From NCBI RefSeq assembly GCF_000314895.2, contig NZ_CM001773.1:3152227-3216226 (forward strand): a stretch of 64,000 nucleotides of DNA, given 5' to 3'. This document shows positions 31,603 to 43,051 of the stretch, in pieces. The stretch is from Providencia sneebia DSM 19967 (lineage in GTDB: Bacteria > Pseudomonadota > Gammaproteobacteria > Enterobacterales > Enterobacteriaceae). The stretch's first letter is position 1; the number at the start of each line of letters is the position of its first letter. Position numbers and translations under genes: made by a program. Under the pieces are notes generated by a model. The model did not search any database, was not told the origin of the DNA, and worked only from the letters and a program-made list of their open reading frames with translations.

Positions 31603-31636
31603 AATATTTAGCCCTGATAATCAGGGCTAATATTTC
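31603..31636 (+). terminator. Terminator of the FUSC-type gene
   Basis: AATATTTAGCCCTGA pairs with TCAGGGCTAATATT around a short TAA loop, immediately after the stop codon. Confidence 0.85.
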
Positions 31637-32841
31637 ATGTGTGAGTTGTCTTAATAGATAATAAACAAACAATCAAAATAAGATTATTTTAATATGATAA
31701 AAATAAATCCTATTCCTTTCTCTCAATGCTAATTGCATATACTTTCTATTAAAAATGAAAGAAAAAAGCATTGCCTACGTTTTCTACTTTAGATAAAACG
31801 TACCCACCGTAGTATCTATCGCCTTATTTAATTTATTATAAATCAAAATGTTTCTTTCACATTATGACCAGGCTAAATAGACAGCTTATCGGGCAATTAT
31901 GTCATTGATACTCTTGTAAAGTAGATTAATGTTACCAATCCAAACAAGATAGTAAATACCAATCACCACATTAATATGTAATTAAAATGTTAAATCATTG
32001 TTTGTGTTATTCATGAAAAATAACTAGTCTAATATCCTAATTATAAATAGCAGTAATTAGATAATACGATATTGAATCGTTTCTCTTTAACTAATACTAA
32101 TGTTATTCCATAGTTAATTTGCTTATGAAAGTAAGTCACTCTCAACTATCATAATAAGAACTATTAAATTAATTATCACCATAATGGTTATATTATTTCA
32201 TATGAAACAAATTATTATAAAATCATTTACTTATCACCATCAATCAAATGATAATATTTTCATATTAACAATAACTATAGTCACTATTATTTATCTCTAA
32301 TAACAGAGTCACCTTTCATAAGGCAATAGAGTAACTAGTCAAATAATTTCGACAGAATAATCACTTTAATTTTAGTTAAAAACAATTAAATTTATTAAAT
32401 ATTATTAGTTTTATTAGGTTTATTTAAAATAATTAACCTTGTTAATCTCCTTTGAAATAATTAACCACATTAAATCCATAAAAGTAATTAGTTCTACTTA
32501 GTTGTTTAAGTATTAAATGAATTTACCTATAAAGGTGATATTATTCTTTAACTTATTAAAGTTGAAATGAAAATTTCAAATTAACACTAAATAGCTGATG
32601 TTACACATATAAATAATGAGGGTTATAATAACAAATATTATTATTTATTAATCAAGTCAGAATAGTTTCACGAACATACAGTTGAAAAGAAATCTAAGTA
32701 TATCTGAATAGCATCAAGATAGCTCAATTCTTTCTTGACTTGATTACATAACTCATTTTTTCTCTAGAACATTAAAATGTTAATATTTTAATTAATTAGA
32801 TTGAATAAAGTAGATTCTACCTTGACTTTAAGTGCTCACCC
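31637..32841. other. 1.2-kb AT-rich non-coding interval
   Basis: No gene supported on either strand. The only clear structure is a perfect 8-bp inverted repeat TACGTTTT/AAAACGTA near 31770-31800, followed on the minus strand by GCAATGC and a T-rich run; it could end a small RNA read leftward, but no promoter was identified. Confidence 0.35.
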
Positions 32842-33096
32842 TTAATGTACTGTACGGCGCGTACCAACGTTAACGTTAACAACTCCGTATAAAAAAGCGG
32901 TTGGCTCCAAGTTAAATAGATATGCAAATTGAAAAAGCGAGTCAACGTCGATACAGCTTTCACCATTTTCAAAACGATTCATTTGGTCTTCGGAAACCCC
33001 AATTAATCTAGCTGTTTGTTTTAACGTCATTTTATGACTTTCTCTTTGTTTACGAATTTTAATACCAAGCAATTTTGCAATTTCATCTTTATGCAT
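32842..33096 (-). CDS. Small XRE-type HTH regulator, MrpJ-like
   Basis: 84 residues dominated by an HTH_3 domain (IRKQRESHKMTLKQTARLIG, then VSEDQMNRFENGESCIDVDSL). The acidic E-N-G turn and following FAYLFNLEPTAF resemble the fimbria-linked MrpJ family of Proteus and Providencia. AGGGG sits 8 nt before the ATG. No fimbrial gene is adjacent; the nearest fimbrial operon is about 19 kb away. Probably a DNA-binding regulator, target unknown. Confidence 0.8.
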   Translation of the reverse strand: MHKDEIAKLLGIKIRKQRESHKMTLKQTARLIGVSEDQMNRFENGESCIDVDSLFQFAYLFNLEPTAFLYGVVNVNVGTRRTVH

Positions 33097-33771
33097 AACA
33101 TATCCCCTAAAATATCGATAAAAATAAAGTTTGTCTATTGAATATATAAACTAGCATCCCACTCCAGTTTGTTAATTGATTTGAATTAACAAAAAAAGGA
33201 TAAAAAAACATCCAATTAAGATAATCAAAAATACAGCAAATATAGAAAAAATTCGCTAGCTAATTGCTTTTTATAAAATTTTCTTTATTTCAAAATGTAA
33301 CAGGACTATTTTTACCGTGATTTATATCACAATTTTTTATTTACTCAAAGCATTAATTATTTAAAATACGCATGTACTTTTTGATAGAAAATCATGTTTC
33401 CACTCATTTTATTGGTACCTATAGAATCAATTCTAGCTTCTTTTTTTAATAATACTATAAGACAAATTCTAGATTTACTCTCAAAGTTTTTCATTGTTAA
33501 AAATATTGTAAACAAAATGATATTATTATTTTAAGAATACTATCTCAATACCTACAAAAATAACATTTATTGTGATTTTTATATGTATAAATACTAGTAT
33601 AATAATAAATAAAAGAATTATAAAAAGTTTATCATTATAAGACAAAATCTATCGTTAAAAGATTAGACTAAAATGTTCTTTTAATAATTATTCTATACAT
33701 TGAAATATATTTTTTATACCAACTAGGGGATCTTTAAATAACTGATTGTTTATTTAGGAGAATTCTAAGGT
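33097..33771. other. Divergent regulator/glgC intergenic region
   Basis: 675 bp, very AT-rich with a near-consensus CRP site at 33316-33331. No small ORF with a good ribosome-binding site was seen. A GGAG precedes glgC at 33756-33760. Confidence 0.4.
33316..33331. promoter_or_regulatory. CRP-like site
   Basis: CGTGATTTATATCACA matches 9 of 10 defined positions of TGTGA-N6-TCACA. It is about 220 bp from the HTH gene start and 440 bp from glgC; CRP control of glg genes is known in E. coli, but which gene is targeted here is uncertain. Confidence 0.55.
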
Positions 33772-35064
33772 ATGTCTCATAATGATATGAATGAAATGAT
33801 GATGTTAGCACGCCATTTGCCCCAAAAAGCAGTTGCGCTTATTCTTGCCGGCGGTAGAGGCACTCGGCTAAAAGGATTGACAGTAAAGCGAGCAAAACCC
33901 GCTGTTCATTTTGGTGGGAAATTTCGTATTATTGATTTTGCTTTATCTAATTGTTTGAATTCAGGTATTAGACGCATTGGTGTTATTACTCAATATCAAT
34001 CACATTCATTAGTTCAGCATATACAAAGAGGATGGTCCTTTTTTAATGAAGAAATGAATGAATTTGTTGACCTATTACCAGCACAACAACGAGAAATTAC
34101 AGACCATTGGTATAAAGGCACTGCGGATGCCGTTTATCAAAATATGGATATCATCCGTAATTATGACGCTGAATATATCGTTATTTTAGCCGGCGACCAT
34201 ATTTATAAAATGGATTATTCACGCATGTTACTTGATCATGTTAATAATAATGCCAATTTTACCGTTGCTTGTATAAAAGTCAGAAAAGAAGAGGCTCAGC
34301 AATTTGGTATTATGGAAATTGATGAAAATCGCAGGATCACCCAATTCCATGAAAAACCAATCAACCCCCCAGTATTAAAAGATGATCCTAATTATTGTTT
34401 AGCCAGTATGGGGATTTATATTTTTAATAGTGATTATCTTTACGAGATATTAGAGAACGACAATATTACACCAGGTTCAAGTAATGACTTTGGTAAAGAT
34501 ATCATTCCAACCATTGTCGCTAATGGTGAAGCGCTTGCTCATCCTTTTGAATATTCATGTGTCACTAGTAATAAAGATGTTCCACCTTATTGGCGAGATG
34601 TAGGAACACTTGAAGCTTATTGGTCAGCAACACTCGACCTCGCTTCAGTTACGCCAGAACTCGACATGTATGATAGAAATTGGCCAATTCGTACTTATAT
34701 GGAACCTCTTCCTCCAGCAAAATTTGTGCAAGATAGGTCAGGAAGCCATGGAATGACAATGAATTCACTGGTAGCAGGTGGATGTATTATTTCAGGTTCT
34801 ATTGTAATACATTCAGTATTATTTCCGCGTGTGCGAGTCAATTCATTCTGCACAATAGAATCTTCTATTTTGCTGCCTGGCGTAAATGTTGGTCGGTCAT
34901 CCCGCTTGCGCCGCTGCATTATAGATAGAGGATGTGTTATTCCAGAAAATATGGTGATTGGTGAAAATCCTGAAGAAGATAGCCAACGTTTCTATCGCAC
35001 AGAGCAAGGCATTGTACTCGTGACAAAAGAGATGCTTAATAATCTAAATATAAATAAGGAATAA
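33772..35064 (+). CDS. glgC: Glucose-1-phosphate adenylyltransferase (ADP-glucose pyrophosphorylase)
   Basis: Makes ADP-glucose from glucose-1-phosphate and ATP, the regulated step of bacterial glycogen synthesis. 430 residues, like E. coli GlgC (431). Conserved parts: nucleotide loop [11 protein letters not shown] with [18 protein letters not shown], the catalytic [13 protein letters not shown], sugar-binding FHEKP and [11 protein letters not shown], and a C-terminal left-handed beta-helix. AGGAG lies about 9 nt upstream. glgP follows after 4 bp with no glgA between, and glgB and glgX are missing upstream, so ADP-glucose would need a GlgA encoded elsewhere. Confidence 0.96.
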   Translation: MSHNDMNEMMMLARHLPQKAVALILAGGRGTRLKGLTVKRAKPAVHFGGKFRIIDFALSNCLNSGIRRIGVITQYQSHSLVQHIQRGWSFFNEEMNEFVDLLPAQQREITDHWYKGTADAVYQNMDIIRNYDAEYIVILAGDHIYKMDYSRMLLDHVNNNANFTVACIKVRKEEAQQFGIMEIDENRRITQFHEKPINPPVLKDDPNYCLASMGIYIFNSDYLYEILENDNITPGSSNDFGKDIIPTIVANGEALAHPFEYSCVTSNKDVPPYWRDVGTLEAYWSATLDLASVTPELDMYDRNWPIRTYMEPLPPAKFVQDRSGSHGMTMNSLVAGGCIISGSIVIHSVLFPRVRVNSFCTIESSILLPGVNVGRSSRLRRCIIDRGCVIPENMVIGENPEEDSQRFYRTEQGIVLVTKEMLNNLNINKE

Positions 35065-35068
35065 CATT

Positions 35069-37522
35069 GTGAACACATCTTCTGTTTATGAATGCAATTC
35101 TCCTTTAATTACACAAGATGCATTAAAAAGTTCAATTATCTATAAATTAAAATTTGTTATTGGCAAAGATCCTTATATTGCAACTCAACGAGAATGGCTA
35201 GAAGCTATTTTACTGGCAGCTCGGGATCGCATTGTTGATCGTTGGATGGCAACAAATCGTGCAGAATATTCACAACAATTAAAACAAGTCTATTATTTAT
35301 CAATGGAGTTTTTACTTGGGCGATCTTTATCAAATACATTAATTTCAATGAATTTGTACAATGATATTGCCCATGTTTCTTCTGAACTTGGCTTCGATTT
35401 TGAACAGTTACTCGAACAAGAAACAGACCCAGGTCTTGGTAATGGCGGATTAGGGCGGCTAGCAGCTTGTTTTCTTGATTCATTGGCTACCTTGAATTTA
35501 CCCGCTTGCGGCTATGGCATCCGTTATGAATATGGCATGTTTCGCCAAGCCATCCGTAATGGACAGCAAATTGAGTATCCAGATGACTGGCTTGCTCATG
35601 GTAACCCTTGGGAATTTCCAAGAACTGAAAATCGTTATCAAATTCAATTTGAAGGGCAAGTTGTAGAACAAGATGAAGGTTATCAATGGATAAAAACCAA
35701 TGATATTATTGCTGTCGCCTATGATCAAATCATCCCCGGTTATAATACTAAAGCAACAAATACACTCCGTCTTTGGAGTGCAAAAGCGAGTGACGAATTT
35801 GATCTGCAAATTTTTAATGATGGTGAATATTATGCTGCGGTTAAAAAGAAAAATGAATCAGAGAATGTTTCTCGCGTTTTATACCCTAATGATTCAACCT
35901 ATTCAGGAAAAGAACTGAGATTAAAACAAGAGTTTTTCCTTGTTTCTGCCTCCGTTCAAGATATTCTTCATCGCCATTGGTTGATCTATCAACGTTGGGA
36001 TAATTTATCCGATAAAATGGCAATTCATTTAAATGATACTCACCCTGTTCTTGCCATCCCTGAATTAATTCGCTTACTTGTCGATAAATATCAACTCAGC
36101 TGGCATGATGCATTCACTCAGGCAGAAAACATCTTTTCATATACCAATCACACATTAATGAATGAAGCATTAGAAACCTGGCCCGTCGAAATGTTTCAGA
36201 AAATATTACCACGCCATTTACAAATTATTTTTCGTATTAATGATGAGTTTTTACAACGGGTACATCATGATTTTCCACATGATTATGAATTACCACGCCG
36301 AGTATCTATTATTAATGAAGAAAATGGGCGACTTGTACGTATGGCATGGCTTGCTGCTATTGTTTGCCATAAAATCAATGGCGTTTCAGCTTTACATAGT
36401 CAATTAATGGCCAATTCTTTATTTGCTGATTTTACGCATATATTCCCGCACAAATTCTGTAATATCACAAACGGAATAACGCCAAGGCGCTGGATTGCTC
36501 TTGCAAACCCTGAACTTACTAAGATGATTGAAAGTTATATTGGCAAACAATGGCTGATTGATCTTTCTCAGTTGTCTGAACTCAAAAAATGGGTTGGTTA
36601 TCCACAATTCTTGGAAAAATTAGGTCAAGTTAAATATCACAATAAACTGAAACTCGCTAAATTTATTAATCAAACACAGAATATTATTATTGATCCACAA
36701 GCAATGTTTGATGTTCAAATCAAACGAATACATGAATATAAACGGCAGTTACTAAATTTACTTCACATTATTACTCGATATAATCGTATTTTAGCTAATC
36801 CTCAGCAGGATTGGGTACCTCGTGTCGCTATTTTTGCAGGAAAAGCAGCATCATCTTATAGCGCAGCCAAAAAAATCATTCACCTCATTAATGATGTAGC
36901 CAATATCATTAATAATGATGAGCGCATAGGCTCACGTTTAAAAGTCATTTTTGTCCCTGATTATGGTGTAAGTTTGGCTCAAAAAATCATTCCTGCGACT
37001 GATCTTTCTGAGCAAATCTCTTTAGCGGGAACCGAAGCTTCGGGAACAGGTAATATGAAATTCGCGCTCAATGGTGCTTTGACGATTGGCACATTAGATG
37101 GAGCAAATGTCGAAATGCGTGAACATGTTGGCGAAGATAATATTTTTATATTTGGTCACACGACGGAAGAAGTAAAACAAATTAAGCAAAATTATTATCA
37201 TCCTCGCTGGTACTATGAGAACGATCCTGAACTAAAACAGGTAATCGACCAAATTTCGCATGGCTATTTTAAACCTGATGCACCTTCCTTTTATCAGGAT
37301 TTAACACACAGCTTGCTAGATGGTGGTGATCCATACTTATTGTTTGCAGATTATCGCAGTTATATAGAAACACAGGAAAAGGTTGATGATTTGTTTCGGA
37401 CACAACAACTTTGGCAAGCTAAGGTTGCCCAGAATATATGTAATATGGGTTTTTTCTCTTCTGACAGAACAATACAATGTTATGCTGAACAAATTTGGAA
37501 TATCAAACCTATAAATTTATAA
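35069..37522 (+). CDS. glgP: Glycogen/maltodextrin phosphorylase
   Basis: 817 residues, like E. coli GlgP (815). Phosphorolysis of alpha-1,4-glucan to glucose-1-phosphate with PLP. Conserved: [52 protein letters not shown], the glucan-site NGITPRRW, and the PLP lysine region [20 protein letters not shown]. Starts with GTG 4 bp after glgC with AAGGA upstream, so it is translationally coupled to glgC. The order glgC-glgP without glgA is unusual among enterics. Transcription end uncertain: an imperfect hairpin lies at 37611-37648. Confidence 0.96.
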   Translation: MNTSSVYECNSPLITQDALKSSIIYKLKFVIGKDPYIATQREWLEAILLAARDRIVDRWMATNRAEYSQQLKQVYYLSMEFLLGRSLSNTLISMNLYNDIAHVSSELGFDFEQLLEQETDPGLGNGGLGRLAACFLDSLATLNLPACGYGIRYEYGMFRQAIRNGQQIEYPDDWLAHGNPWEFPRTENRYQIQFEGQVVEQDEGYQWIKTNDIIAVAYDQIIPGYNTKATNTLRLWSAKASDEFDLQIFNDGEYYAAVKKKNESENVSRVLYPNDSTYSGKELRLKQEFFLVSASVQDILHRHWLIYQRWDNLSDKMAIHLNDTHPVLAIPELIRLLVDKYQLSWHDAFTQAENIFSYTNHTLMNEALETWPVEMFQKILPRHLQIIFRINDEFLQRVHHDFPHDYELPRRVSIINEENGRLVRMAWLAAIVCHKINGVSALHSQLMANSLFADFTHIFPHKFCNITNGITPRRWIALANPELTKMIESYIGKQWLIDLSQLSELKKWVGYPQFLEKLGQVKYHNKLKLAKFINQTQNIIIDPQAMFDVQIKRIHEYKRQLLNLLHIITRYNRILANPQQDWVPRVAIFAGKAASSYSAAKKIIHLINDVANIINNDERIGSRLKVIFVPDYGVSLAQKIIPATDLSEQISLAGTEASGTGNMKFALNGALTIGTLDGANVEMREHVGEDNIFIFGHTTEEVKQIKQNYYHPRWYYENDPELKQVIDQISHGYFKPDAPSFYQDLTHSLLDGGDPYLLFADYRSYIETQEKVDDLFRTQQLWQAKVAQNICNMGFFSSDRTIQCYAEQIWNIKPINL

Positions 37523-37873
37523 TTATCTGTTTTAAAGTATCGAAGAGTGATTGTTATTAAAGCATTTTGTTACAGCAAAACTTACTTAACTTCACATCTT
37601 TTTAAGAAAGTTCTCAGTCAGCATGCTATTTTACTGTTGACCGAGAATTATTGATTCTATACAACGATATTTGAGTTATTGCAATCCGCCGATGACAGTA
37701 AATCTAAATTGTATATAATCAATAAAGATAATCTTTACATAAACTAAGTCATTATCTTCACTCAATTATGCCATCAGTGATAGCGCCAAAAAGCACAGGA
37801 AATATAATAAAAATATCCCAATATCTATATCATTGATTAGTTTCTTGGACGATTTTAATTTAAAAGGATAGTC
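37523..37873. other. glgP/AraC-regulator spacer
   Basis: 351 bp with one imperfect 13-bp hairpin at about 37611-37648 (11 of 13 paired, 11-nt loop) that may terminate glgP. The remainder is AT-rich and should contain the AraC-gene promoter. Confidence 0.45.
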
Positions 37874-38758
37874 ATGCTTCAAGAAAGTGTTATCAGAGAA
37901 ATTATTCTCTGGATAGAACAAAATTTAGAATCTCGCCTGTCTTTAGATACTGTTGCTGAAAAATCAGGATATACTAAATGGCATTTTCAGCGATTATTTA
38001 AAAACCAAACTGGTCTCGCTTTAGGCTCCTATATTCGAGCAAGGCGTCTATCTTGTTCTGCTGTCGCGTTGCGATTTACCAATGATAGCATCATGGATAT
38101 CTCTTTACGCTATCGTTTTGATTCTCAACAAACTTTTTGCCGAGCCTTCAAAAAGCAATTTAATGCTACACCTTCTGAGTACAGAAAACGTACTGGTTGG
38201 AAAATTGATGGCTTTTGCTTACCAATCCGTGAGAGTAAAGATTTAAGTGTTGATGTTAACTTAGTTAAACTTCCAGAAATCACACTATTAGGTAAACAGC
38301 ATCGTTATACTAAAAATATCAACGAATGGAATTTTAAAACGGACAAGCTTCGTCGGTACTATTGGCAAAACTTTCTTGATGAAACTCAATATGTTTCCCA
38401 GAATCTGTATGCAATTCATGGTATGGATTCCAATGATGCACAAGAAGGTCAATTTTTCTATACTACCGGACTTGATGAAAATGAAGTTGATATTTCTTTA
38501 GCAACACCAAAACGGATGATAATACCTGCGGGAGATTATTTAGAAATAAAATTCCATATTGATGTTCAGGAAATTGATTATAATGACATCATCTATACTG
38601 CATATGGAAAAGCATTAGCTGGTATGGATATAGCGCGTGGTGATGGACATGATATTGAAAAATATATTTTACAATCCAAGCCTAATTATGATGACTTTAT
38701 TACAAATCCCGATAAATATATTAAAGAATTAAATTACTATATTCCGGTTATTATCTGA
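37874..38758 (+). CDS. AraC-family regulator with C-terminal GyrI-like domain (Rob-like)
   Basis: 294 residues. The DNA-binding domain is N-terminal (about 8-107) with two HTHs: LDTVAEKSGYTKWHFQRLFK and IMDISLRYRFDSQQTFCRAFKKQF followed by NATPSEYRK, the pattern of MarA/SoxS/Rob. Residues 120-294 form a GyrI/Rob-like effector domain. Rob homologues control efflux and stress genes. The sequence departs from E. coli Rob, and the Providencia activator AarP is much shorter, so this is a related but separate regulator. AAGGA precedes the ATG. Ends at a very stable terminator. Confidence 0.88.
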   Translation: MLQESVIREIILWIEQNLESRLSLDTVAEKSGYTKWHFQRLFKNQTGLALGSYIRARRLSCSAVALRFTNDSIMDISLRYRFDSQQTFCRAFKKQFNATPSEYRKRTGWKIDGFCLPIRESKDLSVDVNLVKLPEITLLGKQHRYTKNINEWNFKTDKLRRYYWQNFLDETQYVSQNLYAIHGMDSNDAQEGQFFYTTGLDENEVDISLATPKRMIIPAGDYLEIKFHIDVQEIDYNDIIYTAYGKALAGMDIARGDGHDIEKYILQSKPNYDDFITNPDKYIKELNYYIPVII

Positions 38759-38766
38759 TCATCAGA

Positions 38767-38808
38767 GTATTGTTAGCACCCAATGTTAATATTGGGTGCT
38801 AACAATAC
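38767..38808. terminator. Bidirectional terminator, perfect 18-bp stem
   Basis: Arms 38767-38784 and 38791-38808 pair perfectly around GTTAAT. It lies between the AraC-type gene and the 3' end of ccmH, which stops 3 bp away, so it serves both convergent units. Confidence 0.92.
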
Positions 38809-38810
38809 AT

Positions 38811-39884
38811 TTATGGCTTTTTAGTTCCAACTTTCTTTTCATGTATTTTCATTGATGCGCGCTCTATTCCCATACCTATCATGTTTCGTCTTAGATCATT
38901 TTCAGGCAGTAACTTTAATATCTTATCCCATATAGAAATAGCCTCAGCATAACGCTCTTGTTCAAAATCATTAACCGCCAAAGTATTAAGAACCTCTATA
39001 TTAGTAGGATTTTCTTTGGCTAATTGACTCAGAATTTCCTCTCCCAAGCGGTTATCTTCTGGGTCAGAAGAACGTGTCAATATTTCGGCATATCCCAATG
39101 CAATATTAGTATTATTTGGTTTTAGCCGATAAGCTTTTGCATAGGCATCCTTTACCATGGTTGCATTATTAAGCACAATCCCTATACGAGCTAACATTCC
39201 CCATGCGTCAGCATTTTGAGGATCTTCTTGTAAGCGCGTTCGTAAGCCTAAAGCCAATTGTTCCATTTCTTCATGGGTTAAAGGAACTTCACTCGGATCT
39301 AATGCTCTTTCAAGTAAGGCTGCTGAATGTTGATAAGCAAGCTTCCATTCACCCACTTTATGATAGCTTCCTACATGATAATAAGTAACCGCTGCTATAA
39401 TGAGAGCAACAATTATTCCAGGCAAAAAGATCCACCCACTTGAATGAGAAGTTATCAATTCTCTTGATACATCAAGTGGAGCCTGTGATTGAGGTTTAAG
39501 ATGAATACGTTTTTTTGAACGAGCAAAAATAACCCAACCACCAATGATTATTGCAACCAACGGTACAGCCCATAACAAAACAGTTAATGGTGTTAGTGGT
39601 GGGTTATAAGTGACAAAGTAACCATATCTTGCCACCATATAATCAATAATTTCATCTCGACTTTTGCCCTCTTTCATCAACTCATATACTTTTTGGCGCA
39701 AATCCAGTGCAATCATTGAGTTTGAATCAGCAATACTGTTATTTTGGCATTTAGGGCAGCGTAACTGTTCCGTTAAATGACGAAACTGTTGTTCTTGTTG
39801 TTCATCATCAAATGTAAAAACATCCGTTGCTGCAAAAGCCATGCTGCTTAGGACAATTATTATTAAGCCAATAATATATTTCAT
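38811..39884 (-). CDS. ccmH: Cytochrome c maturation protein CcmH (fused CcmH-CcmI type)
   Basis: 357 residues, like E. coli CcmH (350). A signal peptide (ending AFA-A) leads a periplasmic CcmH domain with the thiol motif LRCPKCQNN, which helps reduce apocytochrome and present it for heme ligation. After two membrane helices (about 103-123 and 150-170) comes a TPR domain (CcmI/NrfG-like) that binds apocytochrome. It overlaps ccmG by 4 bp (ATGA) and is last in the operon. Confidence 0.95.
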   Translation of the reverse strand: MKYIIGLIIIVLSSMAFAATDVFTFDDEQQEQQFRHLTEQLRCPKCQNNSIADSNSMIALDLRQKVYELMKEGKSRDEIIDYMVARYGYFVTYNPPLTPLTVLLWAVPLVAIIIGGWVIFARSKKRIHLKPQSQAPLDVSRELITSHSSGWIFLPGIIVALIIAAVTYYHVGSYHKVGEWKLAYQHSAALLERALDPSEVPLTHEEMEQLALGLRTRLQEDPQNADAWGMLARIGIVLNNATMVKDAYAKAYRLKPNNTNIALGYAEILTRSSDPEDNRLGEEILSQLAKENPTNIEVLNTLAVNDFEQERYAEAISIWDKILKLLPENDLRRNMIGMGIERASMKIHEKKVGTKKP

Positions 39885-40438
39885 TGATTGGCTTCCTTAC
39901 TATAGTGTTCCCATATGGGTTTGAGCTCTTTACTCCACACTCGCTCGTCCAGCGCCCCGACATAACGGTGACGAATAATACCTTTACCATCAATAAGGAA
40001 AGTTTCTGGCGCGCCGTAAACGCCAAGATCTAATCCCAACATGCCTTGCCCATCAAAAAGACTGAGCGCATAAGGATTACCAAGCTCTTGCAACCAAGTT
40101 ACTGCTTTTTGACGATTATCTTTATAGTTTAAACCAACAACACGAATGCCTTGTGAAGCCAGTTCGTTAAGGTACTGATGTTCAGCCCGACAGGTCGGGC
40201 ACCATGTAGCCCATACATTCAATAAAATAGGCTGACCTTGGTTTAAACTATCAGCAGCATAATATTCGCCCTTCTTTTCCAGAGATTCTAAACGAAAAAT
40301 AGGAACCTCTTTACCAATTAAAGCTGACTCCAAAGCACGAGGATTATCACCGTCCACATTGCGTACAAGTTGCCATAATAGTGCGGCAACAATAATCACA
40401 AAAATAATTAGTGGGATCAAAAAGACTTTGCGGCTCAT
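39881..40438 (-). CDS. ccmG: Thiol:disulfide interchange protein CcmG/DsbE
   Basis: 185 residues: an N-terminal anchor (VFLIPLIIFVIIVAALLW) and a periplasmic thioredoxin fold with NVWATWCPTCRAEH and the cis-Pro loop GAPETFLID. It keeps apocytochrome CXXCH thiols reduced. The start is ATG 40438, where AGGAGG lies at the end of ccmF and the codons overlap as ATGA; a longer reading frame from 40528 lies inside ccmF and is rejected. It overlaps ccmH as well. Confidence 0.95.
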   Translation of the reverse strand: MSRKVFLIPLIIFVIIVAALLWQLVRNVDGDNPRALESALIGKEVPIFRLESLEKKGEYYAADSLNQGQPILLNVWATWCPTCRAEHQYLNELASQGIRVVGLNYKDNRQKAVTWLQELGNPYALSLFDGQGMLGLDLGVYGAPETFLIDGKGIIRHRYVGALDERVWSKELKPIWEHYSKEANQ

Positions 40439-42366
40439 GCAACCTCCTGTTTTGCTGTACGACGGCGATAGCGAGGATCGAAAAGACAGCATAATGCCCC
40501 GATAGACATGAGGATGCCACCAGACCAAATCCAGCGTACAAAAGGTTTATAATAAAGGCGCATTGCCCAAGTATCTTTTCCTAATTCTTCCCCCAAAGCT
40601 GCATATAAATCGCGGGTAAAACCACCATCAATAGCAGCTTCCGTCATTACAGCTCTGCTTGTGGTATAAAAGCGTTTTTCAGGTTGTAAGTGAGTAATTA
40701 GCTTACCATTTTCTGTCACATTAATATTACCAATGATCCCTTGATAATTAGGGCCATTTGCTGCGTGAACGCCATTAAAAACAAAGGTATAAGCGCGAAT
40801 TGTAACGCTATCGCCCGGTTTCATTTTGACATCACGTTCAATACTGTAATTTTGACTAAATGTAATGCCAACAATAGTAACTGCCAGCCCTAAATGCGCT
40901 AGCACCATCCCCCAATAGCTGGGCGTAAGCTTAATTTTTTTACTCATGCGCAAGCGCATTTCTGCAAACGCTAATATTGCAATCCAACACGCCATTATCA
41001 GCCCTAGCATAGTTAATGCGGTTAATTTGTCTTGCATTAACCACGGCAGTAAAAATGCGAGAAGCACTGTAGAGAATAAAGCGATTAGAAGAAGTTTACG
41101 AATTGCGGATGGGCGATCGCGCCCCCAGCGAACAAGTGGTCCAATTCCTAATAATAATGAAAATGGCACCATCAATGCGATAAACATGGTATTAAAAAAG
41201 GGCTCACCAATGGAAATACTGCCCAGCCCTAATTGTTTATGTACAAGCGGCAATAGAGTGCCTAATAAAACAACTAACATTGCAACCGTTAGAAGAACAT
41301 TATTTGCAAGCAACATGGATTCTCTTGACCATAATGCATTATTCACTCGCGAACGAACTTTATGCCCTCTCATGGCAAAAATTAATAATGAACCACCAAT
41401 AACCAGAACCATAAAGGCTAAAATAAATAAGCCTCTTGAAGGGTCTGAAGCAAAAGCATGTACAGAAACTAAAACACCAGAACGAACTAAAAAAGTTCCT
41501 AACAAACAAAGTGAGAAAGCAGAAATTGAAAGTAACAATGACCATGCTTTAAAGGTCGCTCGCTGTTCCGTTACCGCTAATGAGTGAATTAATGCTGTTC
41601 CTACCAACCAAGGCATAAATGATGCATTCTCGACAGGATCCCAAAACCACCAGCCGCCCCAACCTAATTCGTAATAAGCCCAAGCCGAGCCTAATATAAT
41701 GCCCAATGTTAAAAAGAACCAAGCAGCCATTGTCCAAAGACGAGCAAAGCGAGTCAAAGAACTATCTAAACGCCCACAAAGTAATGATGCTATAGCGAAA
41801 GCAAACGCTACCGAGAACCCAACATATCCCATGTATAATAAAGGTGGATGGAAAATCAGACCGGGGTCTTGTAATAAAGGATTTAAATCATGCCCTTCAA
41901 TTGGAAATGCAGGCAAAGTACGTGAAAAAGGGTTTGATGTGAAAATAATGAATAATAGAAAGCCGACACTTATCATGCCCATTATTGCAAGAACACGTGC
42001 AACAACATCTAATGGCATACGATAACTTCCCAGCGCTACCGCAAAAGTCCAGCCACTCATTAATAATACCCAAAGCAGTAGAGATCCTTCATGAGAACCC
42101 CATGTCGCTGCCACTCTGTACCACACAGGTAATTGAGTATTTGAATTATTAGCAACATAAACAACAGAGAAATCATTCACTACAAAAGCATAGACCAAAA
42201 CAAGGAATGACCCGAAAATACTTAAAAATAGCAACCATGAAAATGGTCTGGATGAACGCATCATTCGTTCATCATGGCGGATCACGCCCCATAAAGGATA
42301 AATCGATAGTAAGACGGCAATACCTAATCCCAAACACAGCAATATATTACCAATTTCGGGGATCAT
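40435..42366 (-). CDS. ccmF: Heme lyase subunit CcmF
   Basis: 643 residues, many membrane helices, with the WWD heme-handling motif [18 protein letters not shown] near residue 230 and conserved [17 protein letters not shown] histidines. With CcmH it transfers heme from holo-CcmE to apocytochrome c. Start overlaps the ccmE stop (ATGA). E. coli CcmF is of about the same length. Inner membrane. Confidence 0.96.
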   Translation of the reverse strand: MIPEIGNILLCLGLGIAVLLSIYPLWGVIRHDERMMRSSRPFSWLLFLSIFGSFLVLVYAFVVNDFSVVYVANNSNTQLPVWYRVAATWGSHEGSLLLWVLLMSGWTFAVALGSYRMPLDVVARVLAIMGMISVGFLLFIIFTSNPFSRTLPAFPIEGHDLNPLLQDPGLIFHPPLLYMGYVGFSVAFAFAIASLLCGRLDSSLTRFARLWTMAAWFFLTLGIILGSAWAYYELGWGGWWFWDPVENASFMPWLVGTALIHSLAVTEQRATFKAWSLLLSISAFSLCLLGTFLVRSGVLVSVHAFASDPSRGLFILAFMVLVIGGSLLIFAMRGHKVRSRVNNALWSRESMLLANNVLLTVAMLVVLLGTLLPLVHKQLGLGSISIGEPFFNTMFIALMVPFSLLLGIGPLVRWGRDRPSAIRKLLLIALFSTVLLAFLLPWLMQDKLTALTMLGLIMACWIAILAFAEMRLRMSKKIKLTPSYWGMVLAHLGLAVTIVGITFSQNYSIERDVKMKPGDSVTIRAYTFVFNGVHAANGPNYQGIIGNINVTENGKLITHLQPEKRFYTTSRAVMTEAAIDGGFTRDLYAALGEELGKDTWAMRLYYKPFVRWIWSGGILMSIGALCCLFDPRYRRRTAKQEVA

Positions 42367-42842
42367 GGCGTATTGTCCTTATATACAGCAGCGGGTCGTC
42401 GATGATTTTCTTTCATTGCTTGTTCAACTTCTGGAGGCGTGTAATTCTCATCATGTTTTGCAAGAACCTCCTTTGCTATAACATGATTGTTACTGGCTAA
42501 TTCCCCTTGAACAACAACACCTTGCCCTTCTCTAAATAGATCTGGCAAAATGCCTTCATAGCTGACATCAACTTCACCTTCTGCATCATATACAGTAAAA
42601 ACAACTTTCAAAGACTCAAGATCTCTTTGGACAGTGCCTGGCATCACCATTCCACCAACCCGTAAGCGTTGCCCTACTTCAGGAATTTGTTGGGTTTCCC
42701 GTTTACCATAAATAATTTCACCCGGAGTATAGAAAAGGTCGATACTTGAACGCAGTGCATACAAAATAAGTGCAATGGTTAGTGCAGCCCCGATAACTAT
42801 TGCACACACTAACCATAATCTGTTTTTACGACGAATATTCAC
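42363..42842 (-). CDS. ccmE: Heme chaperone CcmE
   Basis: 159 residues: an N-terminal anchor and an OB-fold periplasmic domain with the heme-binding His in [12 protein letters not shown] (near 130). It receives heme from CcmC as a covalent adduct and hands it to CcmF. Starts with GTG overlapping the ccmD stop by 4 bp, behind GGAGG. Release of holo-CcmE normally needs the CcmAB ATPase, whose genes are not found here. Confidence 0.96.
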   Translation of the reverse strand: MNIRRKNRLWLVCAIVIGAALTIALILYALRSSIDLFYTPGEIIYGKRETQQIPEVGQRLRVGGMVMPGTVQRDLESLKVVFTVYDAEGEVDVSYEGILPDLFREGQGVVVQGELASNNHVIAKEVLAKHDENYTPPEVEQAMKENHRRPAAVYKDNTP

Positions 42843-43051
42843 TCAACCTCCCGACGCACCCGTGCTAATTTCTGTCTCTCTTTTCTTGCTTGCTGAGCAA
42901 TAATAGAGCGAAGAATACTATTACGTTGTAATTTTGTGTGAATACATAACAGTAATAATGGGATTAACGTCAATATCACGGCAAACCATACATAGAAAGC
43001 ATAACCGCTCATAGCAAAAAAATCTGACCAAGATGTAAATGCACTTGTCAC
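42839..43051 (-). CDS. ccmD: Heme exporter accessory protein CcmD
   Basis: 70 residues with one membrane helix, closely following E. coli CcmD from its first residues (MTxAFxSWxxFFAM). It stabilises the CcmC-CcmE complex. Starts with GTG whose G is also the last base of the ccmC TAG stop. A later in-frame ATG would delete the conserved N-terminus. Confidence 0.93.
   Translation of the reverse strand: MTSAFTSWSDFFAMSGYAFYVWFAVILTLIPLLLLCIHTKLQRNSILRSIIAQQARKERQKLARVRREVE

Noticed and set aside
40438..40528. Longer start for ccmG
   Set aside because: The extra 30 codons lie within ccmF and lack a ribosome-binding site; AGGAGG and ATGA overlap mark the real start at 40438.
40946..41587. 213-codon plus-strand frame within ccmF
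   Set aside because: Basic, low-complexity translation on the opposite strand of ccmF; a typical shadow of a membrane protein gene.
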